DNA of 43,042 bases from UBA5336 sp964506685 (GCA_964506685.1 CAZDMQ010000021.1:1-43042), one strand, 5' to 3'. Shown: positions 1 through 8,492, numbered from the stretch's first letter. A program made the numbers and translations. Notes: generated by a model from the letters alone, not told the origin.

Positions 1-645
1 TGAGGCGAACGCGACGATCCCCCAGCGCGAGCAGCGGCCATAGGTGGGCTTCACGCCAACCGTGCCGGTGAAGGAGGCGGGCTGCCGGATCGAGCCGCCG
101 GTATCGGTCGCGGTTGCGCCGAGGCACAGCCGCGCAGCCACAGCCACGGCGGACCCGCCCGAGGAGCCGCCGGGCACCAGCTTCTTGCGCTTTCCCTTAG
201 CCCGCCACGGGTTGATGCAGGGGCCGTTGCAACTGTTCTCGTTGGACGAGCCCATGGCGAACTCGTCCATGTTGAGCTTGCCGAGCATGACCGCGCCGGC
301 TTTCCAGAGCCTCGCAGTCACGCTGGACTCGTAGGTCGGGGTGAATTCCCCGAGGATGCCCGAGCAGGCCGTGGTCCGGACCCCTTCGGTGCAGAAGAGG
401 TCCTTGATGCCGAGCGGCGCGCCGTCGAGCTTGCCGAGCCGGGGCTTGTCCCTGGCGCGCCGGGCATCGGACGCATCCGCCTGGGCGAGGGCCCGTTCTG
501 CGGTGACCACGACATAGGCGTTAAGGGCGCCATTGGCGGCCTCGATCGCGGCAAGGTGCGCCTCGGTCAGTTCGCGGGAGGAGACCTCCCCGGATTTCAG
601 GGCATCCAGCGCCCCGGCCAGGGTGAATTCGGTGAGAGTGCTCAT
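1..645 (-). CDS. gatA: Glutamyl-tRNA(Gln)/Asp-tRNA(Asn) amidotransferase subunit A, 5' part (runs off window)
   Basis: GatA is the amidase subunit of the GatCAB complex, which converts misacylated Glu-tRNA(Gln) or Asp-tRNA(Asn) to the amide form in the cytoplasm. The first 215 codons are present; the gene is cut by the window edge, and the family is normally about 490 residues. The start is the ATG whose complement lies at 643-645. Visible hallmarks of the amidase-signature family are PLGIKD near residue 77-82 (catalytic Lys), the stretch MDEFAMGSSNENS, and the glycine/serine-rich GGSSGGSAVAVAA containing the cis-Ser/Ser nucleophile region. Its usual partner gatC lies almost 8 kb away at 8493-8780 on the same strand, with a plus-strand exopolysaccharide cassette in between. 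Identification is firm. Confidence 0.97.
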   Translation of the reverse strand, partial: MSTLTEFTLAGALDALKSGEVSSRELTEAHLAAIEAANGALNAYVVVTAERALAQADASDARRARDKPRLGKLDGAPLGIKDLFCTEGVRTTACSGILGEFTPTYESSVTARLWKAGAVMLGKLNMDEFAMGSSNENSCNGPCINPWRAKGKRKKLVPGGSSGGSAVAVAARLCLGATATDTGGSIRQPASFTGTVGVKPTYGRCSRWGIVAFAS

Positions 646-689
646 GGGACGTATCCAGGGACAGTTGATCGGCGCGGGACGGTTTGGGC

Positions 690-727
690 GGCCAGGGCGA
701 ATGGCCAGGGCGAATGGCCAGGGCGAA
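690..727. repeat. 13-bp tandem repeat, about 2.9 copies
   Basis: The unit GGCCAGGGCGAAT is repeated head to tail (690-702, 703-715, 716-727, the last one base short). It lies in the 296-bp stretch (646-941) between the divergent gatA and DUF6491 genes. I see no other clear element there; promoters for both genes should lie in this stretch but I cannot place them. Confidence 0.85.
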
Positions 728-941
728 CAGCAGGGGCGGATGCCCTGGCTAGGCGCCCTGGCGAGCCGCCTTGGTATGACGGCTCGCGCGCTGCTGGCAA
801 GCCCGATGCGGCAAGAGAGCCCCCGCCCGGACGACGCCTTGTTTAACGCGCATTCATTCCGGTTGTGCAATATTCATCATCGGGGAACCCGAACAAGAAG
901 CGGGAACAAGGGCCACACACCGAGACAGGAAGGACAGACCC

Positions 942-1475
942 ATGCCGGCATCCAGATTCTCCTCGCTCACAGCCGTGAGCCTCATCGTACTTGCGGCGTG
1001 CGCTGCAGCTCCCCAGACGGACACAGCCGGCCCGGACGCAGCAGCGCTGCAGCCGGCACAGTCCGGGACCGTCGATCCGCGCCGCGGCGAGCCGGTCGAC
1101 CGTGTCTGCTTCGTGGACTCCATCAACGGGTTCACCGAGACCACCCGTACCTCGGTGGTGATCGAGGCCCGGGTGAACGACGAATACCTGATCGAAACCT
1201 TCGGAAACTGCTTCGATCTCGACGATGCCCTGACCATCGGTTTCGATACGTTCGGCGGCTCCGGCTGCCTCAGGCGGGGCGACGCGATCATTGCGTCCGA
1301 CAGCGCCTTCGGGCTGCATGACGGTTTCGGCATTGCGCCCCAGCGGTACACGATCCGCGCGATATATGGCTGGAACCCCGAGGCCGGCGCCGAGGCGAAG
1401 GGAGCCGGGGCCGAGACAGGGAGCGAGCCGGCAGCCGCAAGCGCGACCGAGGCAGCGACCGGCACCGGGTCTTGA
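942..1475 (+). CDS. DUF6491 family lipoprotein
   Basis: A 177-residue protein with a bacterial lipoprotein signal: a hydrophobic segment ending in LAAC, so the Cys near residue 20 would be lipidated. The start ATG has a purine-rich ribosome site (AGGAAGGA) shortly upstream. The core (about residues 48-145) matches my recollection of DUF6491: conserved Cys in VCFVDSINGF, a YLIETFGNCFDL segment, and CLRRGD followed by I and aromatic residues. Four Cys in the core may form disulfides. The C-terminal 30 residues are low-complexity Ala/Gly/Glu. No function is known for the family. It is the first gene of the plus-strand block leading to rfbB but is 267 bp away, so probably transcribed separately. 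Confidence 0.75.
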   Translation: MPASRFSSLTAVSLIVLAACAAAPQTDTAGPDAAALQPAQSGTVDPRRGEPVDRVCFVDSINGFTETTRTSVVIEARVNDEYLIETFGNCFDLDDALTIGFDTFGGSGCLRRGDAIIASDSAFGLHDGFGIAPQRYTIRAIYGWNPEAGAEAKGAGAETGSEPAAASATEAATGTGS

Positions 1476-1742
1476 ATCAAGGACGGCGCGCCGGCACGAA
1501 CACGTGCCCGTGCGGTGGCGACGGGCCGACCGGTCCCGGCCTCACCCCGTTTTCTGGCTCGCCTTTTCCGCGGCTGACCGTGGCGCCCGTGGATTTCGTG
1601 TCTTGCTCAACCCGCCTCTTGTGCCTCCCGTCTTGGAACCAGCTGGTTTCGGGCATTGCCGGCCGGCCCCGTTCTTCGCTAAGAGCCCAATGAGGATGCA
1701 TCGCCCCACTGGCTACCGTGGCGCGGGAAGGCAGGAAGTAGC

Positions 1743-2882
1743 GTGAGGACGGGTCCGATGCGGCTCATGGTGACCGGAGGCGCAGGGTTCATCGGATCGG
1801 CCGTCGTCCGGCTGGCGATCGCCCGCGGCCATGCCGTGCTCAATGTCGATGCGCTGACCTATGCCGCCAATCGCGAGAACCTCGCAACCGTCGAAGCCCA
1901 CCCTGATTACACCTTCCTCGAAGCCGACATTGCCGACCGGGACCGGATCGCCGATGCAATGGCGGAGTTCCGGCCGGACGCGGTGCTGCATCTCGCCGCC
2001 GAGAGCCATGTCGACCGCTCCATCGACGGGCCGGCGAGGTTCATCATGACGAATGTCGTTGGCACCTTCAGCCTGCTCGAGACCGCCCGGGACTATCTCG
2101 AGAGCGGCAGGGCGCCCGAGCGGTTCCGCTTCCTGCATGTCTCGACCGACGAGGTGTTCGGCAGCCTCGGGCCGACCGGCGCCTTCACCGAGGCCTCGCC
2201 GCATCGGCCGAACTCGCCCTACGCCGCCTCCAAGGCCGCCTCCGACATGCTGGTCCGCGCCTGGGGGGAGACCTACGGGCTACCTGTGCTGATCTCCAAC
2301 TGTTCGAACAATTACGGGCCGTTCCAGTTTCCCGAAAAGCTTATCCCTGTCGTCATCGACGCCGCCCGCCATCACCGGCCCATACCCGTTTATGGTGCGG
2401 GCGATCAGGTCCGGGACTGGCTGCACGTCGACGATCATGCCGATGCGCTGCTGCTGATCGCCGGGCGCGGTGTGCCGGGCGAGACCTATGCCGTGGGCGG
2501 GCGGGCCGAGCGATCCAATCTCGACCTGGTCCGCACGCTCTGCGCCATTCTCGACGCGCGGCTGCCCGACCGGCCGGCGGGCGGGCACGCCGCGCTGATG
2601 ACCCATGTGGCCGACCGGCCCGGCCACGACCAGCGCTATGCGATCGATTGCAGCAAGATCGAACGTGCGCTTGGCTGGCGCGCGATGACACCGCTGGAAA
2701 CCGGCCTGGCCCGCACGGTGGACTGGTACCTCGCCAATCCCGGCTGGGTCGAGCGGATCCGGGCCCGCGGACACGGAACCGGGCGTCTCGGGCTCGCGCA
2801 TCGGGCCGGTCGCGCCCCCGGGGCGCCTCCGCCTTCCGCGCCCCAGACATCGGAGCGCCTGCCGTCGGAGCGCCTGCCATGA
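1743..2882 (+). CDS. rfbB: dTDP-glucose 4,6-dehydratase
   Basis: RmlB/RfbB oxidises, dehydrates and re-reduces dTDP-glucose to dTDP-4-keto-6-deoxyglucose using bound NAD. It is an extended short-chain dehydrogenase: TGGAGFIG at residues 11-18 (Rossmann NAD site), LAAESHVDRS at 84-93, STDEVFG at 134-140 with the Thr-Asp-Glu catalytic set, and Tyr160-x3-Lys164. The GTG at 1743 has AGGAAG upstream; an ATG at 1758 with GAGGA upstream is equally possible and would remove five residues. The C-terminal 40 residues are a proline/arginine-rich tail ending in a duplicated SERLP motif, not typical of the family. The stop overlaps the rfbA start (ATGA), so the two are translationally coupled. No rfbC or rfbD is present, so the end sugar is unknown. 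Confidence 0.95.
   Translation: MRTGPMRLMVTGGAGFIGSAVVRLAIARGHAVLNVDALTYAANRENLATVEAHPDYTFLEADIADRDRIADAMAEFRPDAVLHLAAESHVDRSIDGPARFIMTNVVGTFSLLETARDYLESGRAPERFRFLHVSTDEVFGSLGPTGAFTEASPHRPNSPYAASKAASDMLVRAWGETYGLPVLISNCSNNYGPFQFPEKLIPVVIDAARHHRPIPVYGAGDQVRDWLHVDDHADALLLIAGRGVPGETYAVGGRAERSNLDLVRTLCAILDARLPDRPAGGHAALMTHVADRPGHDQRYAIDCSKIERALGWRAMTPLETGLARTVDWYLANPGWVERIRARGHGTGRLGLAHRAGRAPGAPPPSAPQTSERLPSERLP
2851..2880 (+). repeat. 15-bp tandem duplication at the rfbB/rfbA junction
   Basis: CGGAGCGCCTGCCGT (2851-2865) is followed at once by CGGAGCGCCTGCCAT (2866-2880), 14 of 15 identical. The second copy supplies both the GGAG that can serve as rfbA ribosome site and the first two bases of the rfbA ATG, while also encoding the duplicated C-terminus of RfbB. 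Confidence 0.85.
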
Positions 2883-3760
2883 AGGGGATCATCCTGGCCG
2901 GGGGATCCGGCTCGCGGCTTTACCCGCTGACCCGCGGTGTCTCCAAGCAATTGCTCGCGGTCTATGACAAGCCGATGATCTATTATCCGCTTTCGGTGCT
3001 GATGCTGGCCGGCATCCGGGACATCCTGGTCATCACCACGCCGCATGACCAGACGGCATTCCAGCGCCTGCTCGGCGATGGCAGCCACATCGGGCTCCGC
3101 CTGTCCTATGCCGTGCAGCCGCGACCGGAGGGGCTGGCCCAGGCCTTCCTGATCGGAGAGGACTTCCTTGCGGGGGCGCCCTGCTCGCTCGTTCTCGGCG
3201 ACAACATCTTTTATGGCCATGGACTGTCCGACCTGCTGCAGACCTCGGCACGTCTGACCGAGGGAGCGGAGATCTTTGCCTACCGGGTCAGCGATCCCAC
3301 GGCCTATGGCGTGATCGGCTTTGACCGTGACGGACAGGTCGTCTCGATCGAGGAAAAGCCTGCACGACCGCGGTCGAACTTTGCCGCAACAGGGCTCTAC
3401 TTCTATGACGGCACGGTCTGCGACAGGGCCCGCAAGGTCCGCCCCTCGGCCCGCGGCGAGCTCGAAATCACCGCCCTCAACCAGATGTACATGCGCGACG
3501 GCGCCCTGACGGCGCGCATGCTCGGTCGCGGCTATGCCTGGCTCGACACCGGTACCTGCGACGCCATGATGAAGGCCGCCCAGTTCGTCCAGTCGATCGA
3601 GGAGCGGCAGGGGCAGAAGATCGCGTGTCTCGAGGAAATCGCCCTGCGACTGGGCTATATCTCGATCGGGGACCTGCGGACACTTGCGGCACCGATTTCC
3701 GAAACCGGTTACGGGCGGTACCTGCTGGGGCTGGCCGACGAGACCGAAGCCGACGCCTGA
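2879..3760 (+). CDS. rfbA: Glucose-1-phosphate thymidylyltransferase
   Basis: RmlA/RfbA joins dTTP and glucose-1-phosphate to give dTDP-glucose, the substrate of the upstream RfbB. The ATG at 2879 overlaps the rfbB stop and yields 293 residues, the usual length. The nucleotidyltransferase signature GGSGSRLYP is at residues 8-16 with the following Lys near 23, LGDNIFYG at 106-113 carries the Mg-binding Asp, and EEKP and WLDTGT motifs follow. Reading the frame further upstream is open but would run through rfbB, so the start at 2879 is preferred. With rfbB it forms a two-gene unit for dTDP-4-keto-6-deoxyglucose, feeding the glycan cassette. Confidence 0.96.
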   Translation: MKGIILAGGSGSRLYPLTRGVSKQLLAVYDKPMIYYPLSVLMLAGIRDILVITTPHDQTAFQRLLGDGSHIGLRLSYAVQPRPEGLAQAFLIGEDFLAGAPCSLVLGDNIFYGHGLSDLLQTSARLTEGAEIFAYRVSDPTAYGVIGFDRDGQVVSIEEKPARPRSNFAATGLYFYDGTVCDRARKVRPSARGELEITALNQMYMRDGALTARMLGRGYAWLDTGTCDAMMKAAQFVQSIEERQGQKIACLEEIALRLGYISIGDLRTLAAPISETGYGRYLLGLADETEADA

Positions 3761-3972
3761 TGAGCAACCGTCAAGCGAGCCGGAAGGCGGCAGCTGCGGA
3801 CGCTCGGACGAACACGCATGCGGCGGGGTTTGGTCACCCTTTGCCGAATATGACGTTTCGACGAAATTCCACGTTATTCCACTTGTCGGTCACGTCCAAC
3901 TCTTGCCAAACCATTAATCATCGGGCAGTGAAGCTGCGTTAATGCGTGAATGGCGCGTCTACGGGGGCTATT
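3761..3972 (+). promoter_or_regulatory. AT-richer leader upstream of the RTX gene
   Basis: This 212-bp stretch is visibly richer in A/T than its surroundings, especially 3835-3945, which suggests that the RTX gene has its own promoter and does not depend on rfbBA. A perfect odd palindrome, TTTCG-A-CGAAA, lies at 3856-3866 and could be an operator. I cannot pick a convincing -35/-10 pair. Confidence 0.35.
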
Positions 3973-6189
3973 ATGGCAGAAAGCAATAACACAATTGATT
4001 TGGGTCTCGGTTTGACCGTCGGGCCGATTTCCAATCTCACACTCGATGGCGATGCCGGCGATAACCGGCTGATCGGCACCGGCGGAACCGATGATCTCGA
4101 CGGCAAGGACGGCAACGACCAGTTGTTTGGCTTCTCCGGCGTGGACGCGCTGGTCGGCGGAATAGGCGATGACGAGATCTTTGCCGGCGGCGGCGACGAC
4201 TCGATCGAAGGCGGCGCGGATGATGATCGCCTCACCGGCGGTGGCGGCAACGACACGATCGATGGCGGTGCAGGGATCGACACGGCCCGATACACAGGAA
4301 ATGCGTCGGATTATCTGCTCGACCTCTTCACCGGCACCATTACCGACCTTCGCGGGATCGAGGGCGTGGACACGCTCTCGGACATAGAGAAACTGCAGTT
4401 TGCCGATGGCAACGTCTTACTCGTGCAGCCTGGCGACTCCATCAATGATGCCATCGACGCGGCCGGCGATGGCGACACGATTTTCCTCGCGCCGGGCACC
4501 TATCGTGAGCAGGTCAGCATCATTGGCCGCAACAACCTTACCATCCAGGGCGAGGGCGCAGTGATTGAGGCGCCTGACTCGCTGCTGGCCTTCAACGTGG
4601 CTTCGCCCGAAGGCGGGACCCGCGACGTCGGCTCCGTCGTCGAGGTGGCCTTCAGTTCGAATATTACGCTGACAGGATTCGATGTTGACGGCCGCGGGAT
4701 CGGTTCGAGCGCGGTCACGGCGTCCGGTGCACCAACGGACTTCCCCACGAATTTCGCTGGCGTTCTCATGTTGAACAGTTCCGGCGAAGTTGACAGCGTG
4801 GATGTGTCCGGTGCCCGCGATCCCCTGGTCGGCGGCGAGCTGGGCGGCGGTCAGACCGGTGACGCCATCGCCGTCTATAACAGTGATGGCGAAGCGCGCT
4901 CCGTCACGGTGCGCGACAGCAATCTTTCGGACTTCCAGAAGACGGGCGGGCGGTTCTCCGGAGATGGCCTCACTGTGCTGGTTTCGAACAATACGGTCGA
5001 AGGCGCCGGCCTCCTCGATGATGCGGATGACATCGCCCAGAACGGCTTCACCATCGAACAAGGGGCGACGGGCCGTTTTGAATTCAACACGATTTCCGAA
5101 ATCGGCAACCTGCGCGGTGACTTTGCCAGCGCCGGCATCCTCGGGGTCGATCCCGGCGACAATCTTCGCTTCTTCAAGAACACGCTGCTCGGCGTGAGTG
5201 ACGGGTCGGGTGGCTACGAGGACACGTCGCACACCGGCATCCTCATTCGCGGCAGCGCGAACAATGCCGGCGTGTTCTCGAACACCTTCGAAGGGCTGCT
5301 GACCGGTGTTGCCGGCATCCAGGACGTTGACGGCAAGCTGTTTGGCGGCAACGTCTTCACGGACATGATACCGAGCTTTACCCCGATTACCGGTGGCGGC
5401 ACGCGGCCGGGGCTGAACATTGCCGTATCCGGCATCGAGAATGAGCGGCCTGTCGAGATCTTTGCCACCAGTGACGGGCCGGATCTCCTGCAGGGCAGCC
5501 GGTTCGACGACAAGGTGTTTACCGATCTCGGTCGGGACGCCATCTTCGGGGGTGATGGTGATGACCGGCTGGACGGGGGTGGCGGCAACGACACGCTGGA
5601 AGGCGAAAACGGCGATGATGTCCTCGTTGGTCGCAACGGCAATGACGTGATCAATGGCGGGTCCGGGAATGACACGCTTCTGGGGGGCGGCAGCCGTGAC
5701 AAGCTGTTTTCGCAATCGGGAAATGACATTGCGAATGGCGGTGGCGGCGATGACATCGTCAATGGTGCGGCCGGCGATGATGAACTCTTCGGCAATGAAG
5801 GTGATGACATCGTCAATGGCGGCGCAGACAGTGATCGCCTCGACGGCGGTGCCGGTGATGACATCCTGAGCGGTCAGGACGGTGTCGACACGTTCATCTT
5901 CAACGCGGCTGATGCCGGCAGTGACCGTGTGATAGGCTTTGCCGATGGCGAGACCGTTGAACTCGTTGGCTTCAGCTTTGCGAACCTGGCCGCAGCGGAA
6001 GCTGCTTTCTCGCAGGTGGGAACCGATGTGGTCTTCTCCGCTGGCGGGGTGACAGCCACTTTCGAGGGTACAAACCTTGCGGCGGTGACGAACAACATCG
6101 CTCTTGATGCGGGCGGCGCATCGGAGGTGATCGAGCGCGTGCCAGAAATGGTTGTCGTTGAAGACCTCGACTGGGCGGATTTCGCCTGA
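3973..6189 (+). CDS. Secreted RTX / parallel beta-helix / RTX calcium-binding protein
   Basis: A 738-residue protein with three parts. Residues about 26-100 hold glycine/aspartate nonapeptides of the type GGxGxDxLx (RTX calcium-binding rolls). Residues about 150-500 begin with the typical right-handed beta-helix opening (PGDSINDAI..GDTIFLAPGTY) and continue with Asn/Gly/Val-rich rungs. Residues about 505-640 are a second RTX block. The 100-residue tail has the DTFIFN...DRVIGF pattern common before type I secretion signals. There is no N-terminal signal peptide, consistent with type I secretion, but no transporter genes are nearby. The ATG at 3973 has a GGGGG site; a GTG at 3946 is possible. 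The architecture recalls alginate epimerases and lyases but I see no epimerase active-site motif. Its place in an exopolysaccharide cassette suggests a role in binding or modifying the glycan. Confidence 0.85.
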   Translation: MAESNNTIDLGLGLTVGPISNLTLDGDAGDNRLIGTGGTDDLDGKDGNDQLFGFSGVDALVGGIGDDEIFAGGGDDSIEGGADDDRLTGGGGNDTIDGGAGIDTARYTGNASDYLLDLFTGTITDLRGIEGVDTLSDIEKLQFADGNVLLVQPGDSINDAIDAAGDGDTIFLAPGTYREQVSIIGRNNLTIQGEGAVIEAPDSLLAFNVASPEGGTRDVGSVVEVAFSSNITLTGFDVDGRGIGSSAVTASGAPTDFPTNFAGVLMLNSSGEVDSVDVSGARDPLVGGELGGGQTGDAIAVYNSDGEARSVTVRDSNLSDFQKTGGRFSGDGLTVLVSNNTVEGAGLLDDADDIAQNGFTIEQGATGRFEFNTISEIGNLRGDFASAGILGVDPGDNLRFFKNTLLGVSDGSGGYEDTSHTGILIRGSANNAGVFSNTFEGLLTGVAGIQDVDGKLFGGNVFTDMIPSFTPITGGGTRPGLNIAVSGIENERPVEIFATSDGPDLLQGSRFDDKVFTDLGRDAIFGGDGDDRLDGGGGNDTLEGENGDDVLVGRNGNDVINGGSGNDTLLGGGSRDKLFSQSGNDIANGGGGDDIVNGAAGDDELFGNEGDDIVNGGADSDRLDGGAGDDILSGQDGVDTFIFNAADAGSDRVIGFADGETVELVGFSFANLAAAEAAFSQVGTDVVFSAGGVTATFEGTNLAAVTNNIALDAGGASEVIERVPEMVVVEDLDWADFA

Positions 6190-6221
6190 AGCTGATCCGT
6201 GGCGAACGTCCTTTAAGCCCG

Positions 6222-6243
6222 CCTGCCCCTTCTGAGGGGCAGG
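6222..6243 (+). other. Intergenic hairpin after the RTX gene
   Basis: CCTGCCCC (6222-6229) and GGGGCAGG (6236-6243) form a perfect 8-bp stem with a TTCTGA loop, 33 bp after the RTX stop. There is no T-tract on either side, so it is more likely a 3' end protector, processing site or weak pause than an efficient terminator. Confidence 0.5.
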
Positions 6244-6278
6244 TATCGGCAGAAAACGAATTCGGAGTACATCTTCCA

Positions 6279-6899
6279 ATGAAACCGAAATTTCTCCCAA
6301 TCCTTGTCGCAGTCGGTTGCCTGGCAGCGCCGGCCCTTGCCGAACCCGTTGGTGAAATCGCCGCGATGTCGGGCGACGAGGGATCCGTGATTATCGTCAG
6401 GAACGGTCAATCCATTGAAGTCGGTCCCGGTGAGGGGCTCGAGCCGGACGATCGTGTTGTGGTCCGAGGAAACGGCGAGGCAACGCTGCAGGCGTTCGAC
6501 TGCGCCAAGACCCTGACGGCCCCGGCCATGGTGGTGATGGAAGCGGGCTTCTGCGACATGACTATTGTGGCGCTCGAGCAGGGCCAGCCGGCCAGCATGA
6601 CTCGTCCGCAGGGTCTGTCCGGCGAAGGCGCATCGGCGAGCAATGCCGGTGGTCCCGTGGCCGCAGGCGCCGGAGTGGCCTCGCTCGCCGCCCTGGTCGG
6701 TGGGATAGACAGTGCCGACGCGGCTTCAGACACCCCCTCCCTGGCTGACGGGTCCTTGGCGAATGGCGGTCTCAACACGATCAATGAGCCCGCCCCCGTC
6801 CCGGATGTGCCGACAAACTCTCTTGTCGACGGCTCCTTCGACGCCGGCTCGGGACTCGATACCGGCCTGTTCGGCTTCTTTGAAGCCACGAGTTCCTGA
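6279..6899 (+). CDS. Periplasmic FecR-like protein of the exopolysaccharide cassette
   Basis: A 206-residue exported protein. Residues 1-21 are a signal peptide (basic MKPK, hydrophobic core, cleavage predicted after ALA). Residues about 22-105 look like the beta-rich FecR domain (GEIAAMSG, VGPGEGLEPDDRVVV, GNGEATLQ), with two Cys (in AFDCAK and AGFCDM) placed to form a disulfide. The rest is Ala/Gly/Ser-rich with a short hydrophobic patch (AAGAGVASLAALVGG) and acidic low-complexity sequence. FecR-like domains of this kind occur in secreted or cell-surface proteins as well as in sigma regulators; no sigma or receptor gene is nearby, so a structural or surface role is likelier. Start chosen for GGAG 11 bases upstream. 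Confidence 0.65.
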   Translation: MKPKFLPILVAVGCLAAPALAEPVGEIAAMSGDEGSVIIVRNGQSIEVGPGEGLEPDDRVVVRGNGEATLQAFDCAKTLTAPAMVVMEAGFCDMTIVALEQGQPASMTRPQGLSGEGASASNAGGPVAAGAGVASLAALVGGIDSADAASDTPSLADGSLANGGLNTINEPAPVPDVPTNSLVDGSFDAGSGLDTGLFGFFEATSS

Positions 6900-6970
6900 G
6901 TGTTGCAGCGCCTGTCATGGGGCGCTGCATGCCTGGCGCCCCTTGACGAGCAGATCATGCGGAAGCCGAG

Positions 6971-8284
6971 ATGATTGTCTATCCTTCCGAGGGTCGAGTC
7001 GGGCCGATCGGCATCCTTCCGAAATCGAGGGAGTGGCTGGCGGCGTGTCTTGCCTCCATGCCGTTCCAGTTGATCGGCGCCATTCTGATTGGCGGCATCG
7101 TGCCCGTCCTGTTGCGATCCAATTTCGAGCGCTTTGCTGACACGATCGCCTCCTACGACAATTCGATCATCGGGACCATGGTCGCCGTCCTTTTCGGCTT
7201 CCTGACGTATCGCAAGATATCGGTCCTCCCGGGCACGAGGTTCTTGATGCGGGTGCTGCCCTCGTTTCTTATCTCCTACAGCCTCGTCCTCTCCGTCTTC
7301 CTGATGTCACGGCTGGATTACAGCCGCTACCAGTTCGCGGCAAGTTTCGTCCTGGTGACACTCTGGTTTGCGATCATCGCGATGGTGGTACCGCGCCTCC
7401 AGTGCTGGACGATTGCCCTCATCCGGACCGACAGGACAGGTCCAATGCAGGACATTCGCTGGATCGAGTGGATTCCGCTCTCCAAGCCCGGAGATCTTCC
7501 TTCGAGGACAACCGTTCCGCTTGCCGCCGACTTCAGCGATCCCAGCCTCACGTCCGAATGGGAAGCGATCATCGCCCGGGAAGTGCTCAACGGCCGGCCT
7601 GTCCTCAATGCAAGGACACTACACGAATCCCTGTCGGGACGGGTGCAGATCGAACACCTCTCCCACAACCCGTTCGGTCATCTCTCGCCCGACAGCGTCT
7701 ATGGCGCAGCCAAACGCTATATCGACCTGGTATTTGCCCTGCTGGCGCTGGTGTTCCTGTCCCCCCTCCTGCTGGTGATCGCCATCGCCGTCCGGCTGGA
7801 CAGTGCCGGCCCGGCGATCTTCAGGCAGGTGCGGATTGGCTATCTCGGCAAACCGTTCACGGTCTACAAGTTCCGCTCGATGCGGGTCCATGACGGCGCC
7901 AGCCGCGAAAGTGATGTGACCCGGTCCGATGATGACAGGATCACGGCTTTTGGTCACTTCATTCGCAAGACGCGGCTCGATGAATTGCCACAGATCCTGA
8001 ACATTTTGAAAGGCGAGATGAGCTGGATTGGCCCGCGTCCGGAGGCGATGCGATTGTCGGAATGGTATACCGAACAGATCCCTTTCTACGCCTATCGGCA
8101 TATTGTCCGCCCCGGTATTACTGGCTGGGCACAAGTGCAGCAGGGCCATGTGACATCGCTCGCCGATGTGCGGGAAAAACTCGAATACGATTTCTATTAT
8201 ATCAAGTATTTCTCGATCTGGATTGACCTGCTGATCGTGGCCAAGACACTGAAGATCATGTTCACGGGATACGGCGCGAAATAG
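6971..8284 (+). CDS. Exopolysaccharide polyprenyl glycosylphosphotransferase (initiating sugar transferase)
   Basis: A 437-residue membrane enzyme that transfers a sugar-1-phosphate from a nucleotide sugar to undecaprenyl phosphate, the first step of a lipid-linked glycan. The N-terminal half has four hydrophobic segments (about residues 28-48, 66-84, 97-115, 119-140). The C-terminal bacterial sugar transferase domain (from about 245) starts with the membrane-embedded segment after KRYIDL and carries the family motifs KFRSMR, TRLDELPQ, GPRPE, RPGITGWAQV and a terminal YDFYYIKYFS. This is the WcaJ/PssA/WbaP-like catalytic core. The region between the membrane part and the core is short, so the usual middle Rossmann-like domain appears reduced. 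Ribosome site GGAAG precedes the ATG. The donor sugar cannot be told from sequence. Confidence 0.93.
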   Translation: MIVYPSEGRVGPIGILPKSREWLAACLASMPFQLIGAILIGGIVPVLLRSNFERFADTIASYDNSIIGTMVAVLFGFLTYRKISVLPGTRFLMRVLPSFLISYSLVLSVFLMSRLDYSRYQFAASFVLVTLWFAIIAMVVPRLQCWTIALIRTDRTGPMQDIRWIEWIPLSKPGDLPSRTTVPLAADFSDPSLTSEWEAIIAREVLNGRPVLNARTLHESLSGRVQIEHLSHNPFGHLSPDSVYGAAKRYIDLVFALLALVFLSPLLLVIAIAVRLDSAGPAIFRQVRIGYLGKPFTVYKFRSMRVHDGASRESDVTRSDDDRITAFGHFIRKTRLDELPQILNILKGEMSWIGPRPEAMRLSEWYTEQIPFYAYRHIVRPGITGWAQVQQGHVTSLADVREKLEYDFYYIKYFSIWIDLLIVAKTLKIMFTGYGAK

Positions 8285-8492
8285 AATGGGCCGGCCCCGA
8301 CAGATTTTGCCGTCTGTCTTGTCCCCTCGTGTCCATGTTGGACCTGAACCCGGGAACGCGCCGCCTGCAGTCATTCCTCCAGCTGAACCAATTGCACGGG
8401 CAAACCGGTCCGGCAAACGTATCAACGATGGCACAGACTGCGATGCCGGCTCCCGACCGCGACCAAACCTCGCGATAATGCTTATCGCGTGT
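8285..8492. other. Convergent spacer between sugar transferase and gatC
   Basis: The spacer separates two genes that converge. A weak hairpin, GACAGA (8299-8304) with TCTGTC (8313-8318), is followed by only two T residues and might terminate the sugar-transferase transcript poorly. Nothing else is recognisable. Confidence 0.3.

Noticed and set aside
3973..6189. Alginate C5-epimerase
   Set aside because: Architecture is similar, but I could not find the epimerase active-site motif, so I only call it an RTX/beta-helix protein.
4417..6300. 627-codon open frame antisense to the RTX gene
   Set aside because: It mirrors the repetitive glycine/aspartate codons of the RTX protein; no domain is recognisable and GC-rich repeats commonly leave the opposite strand open.
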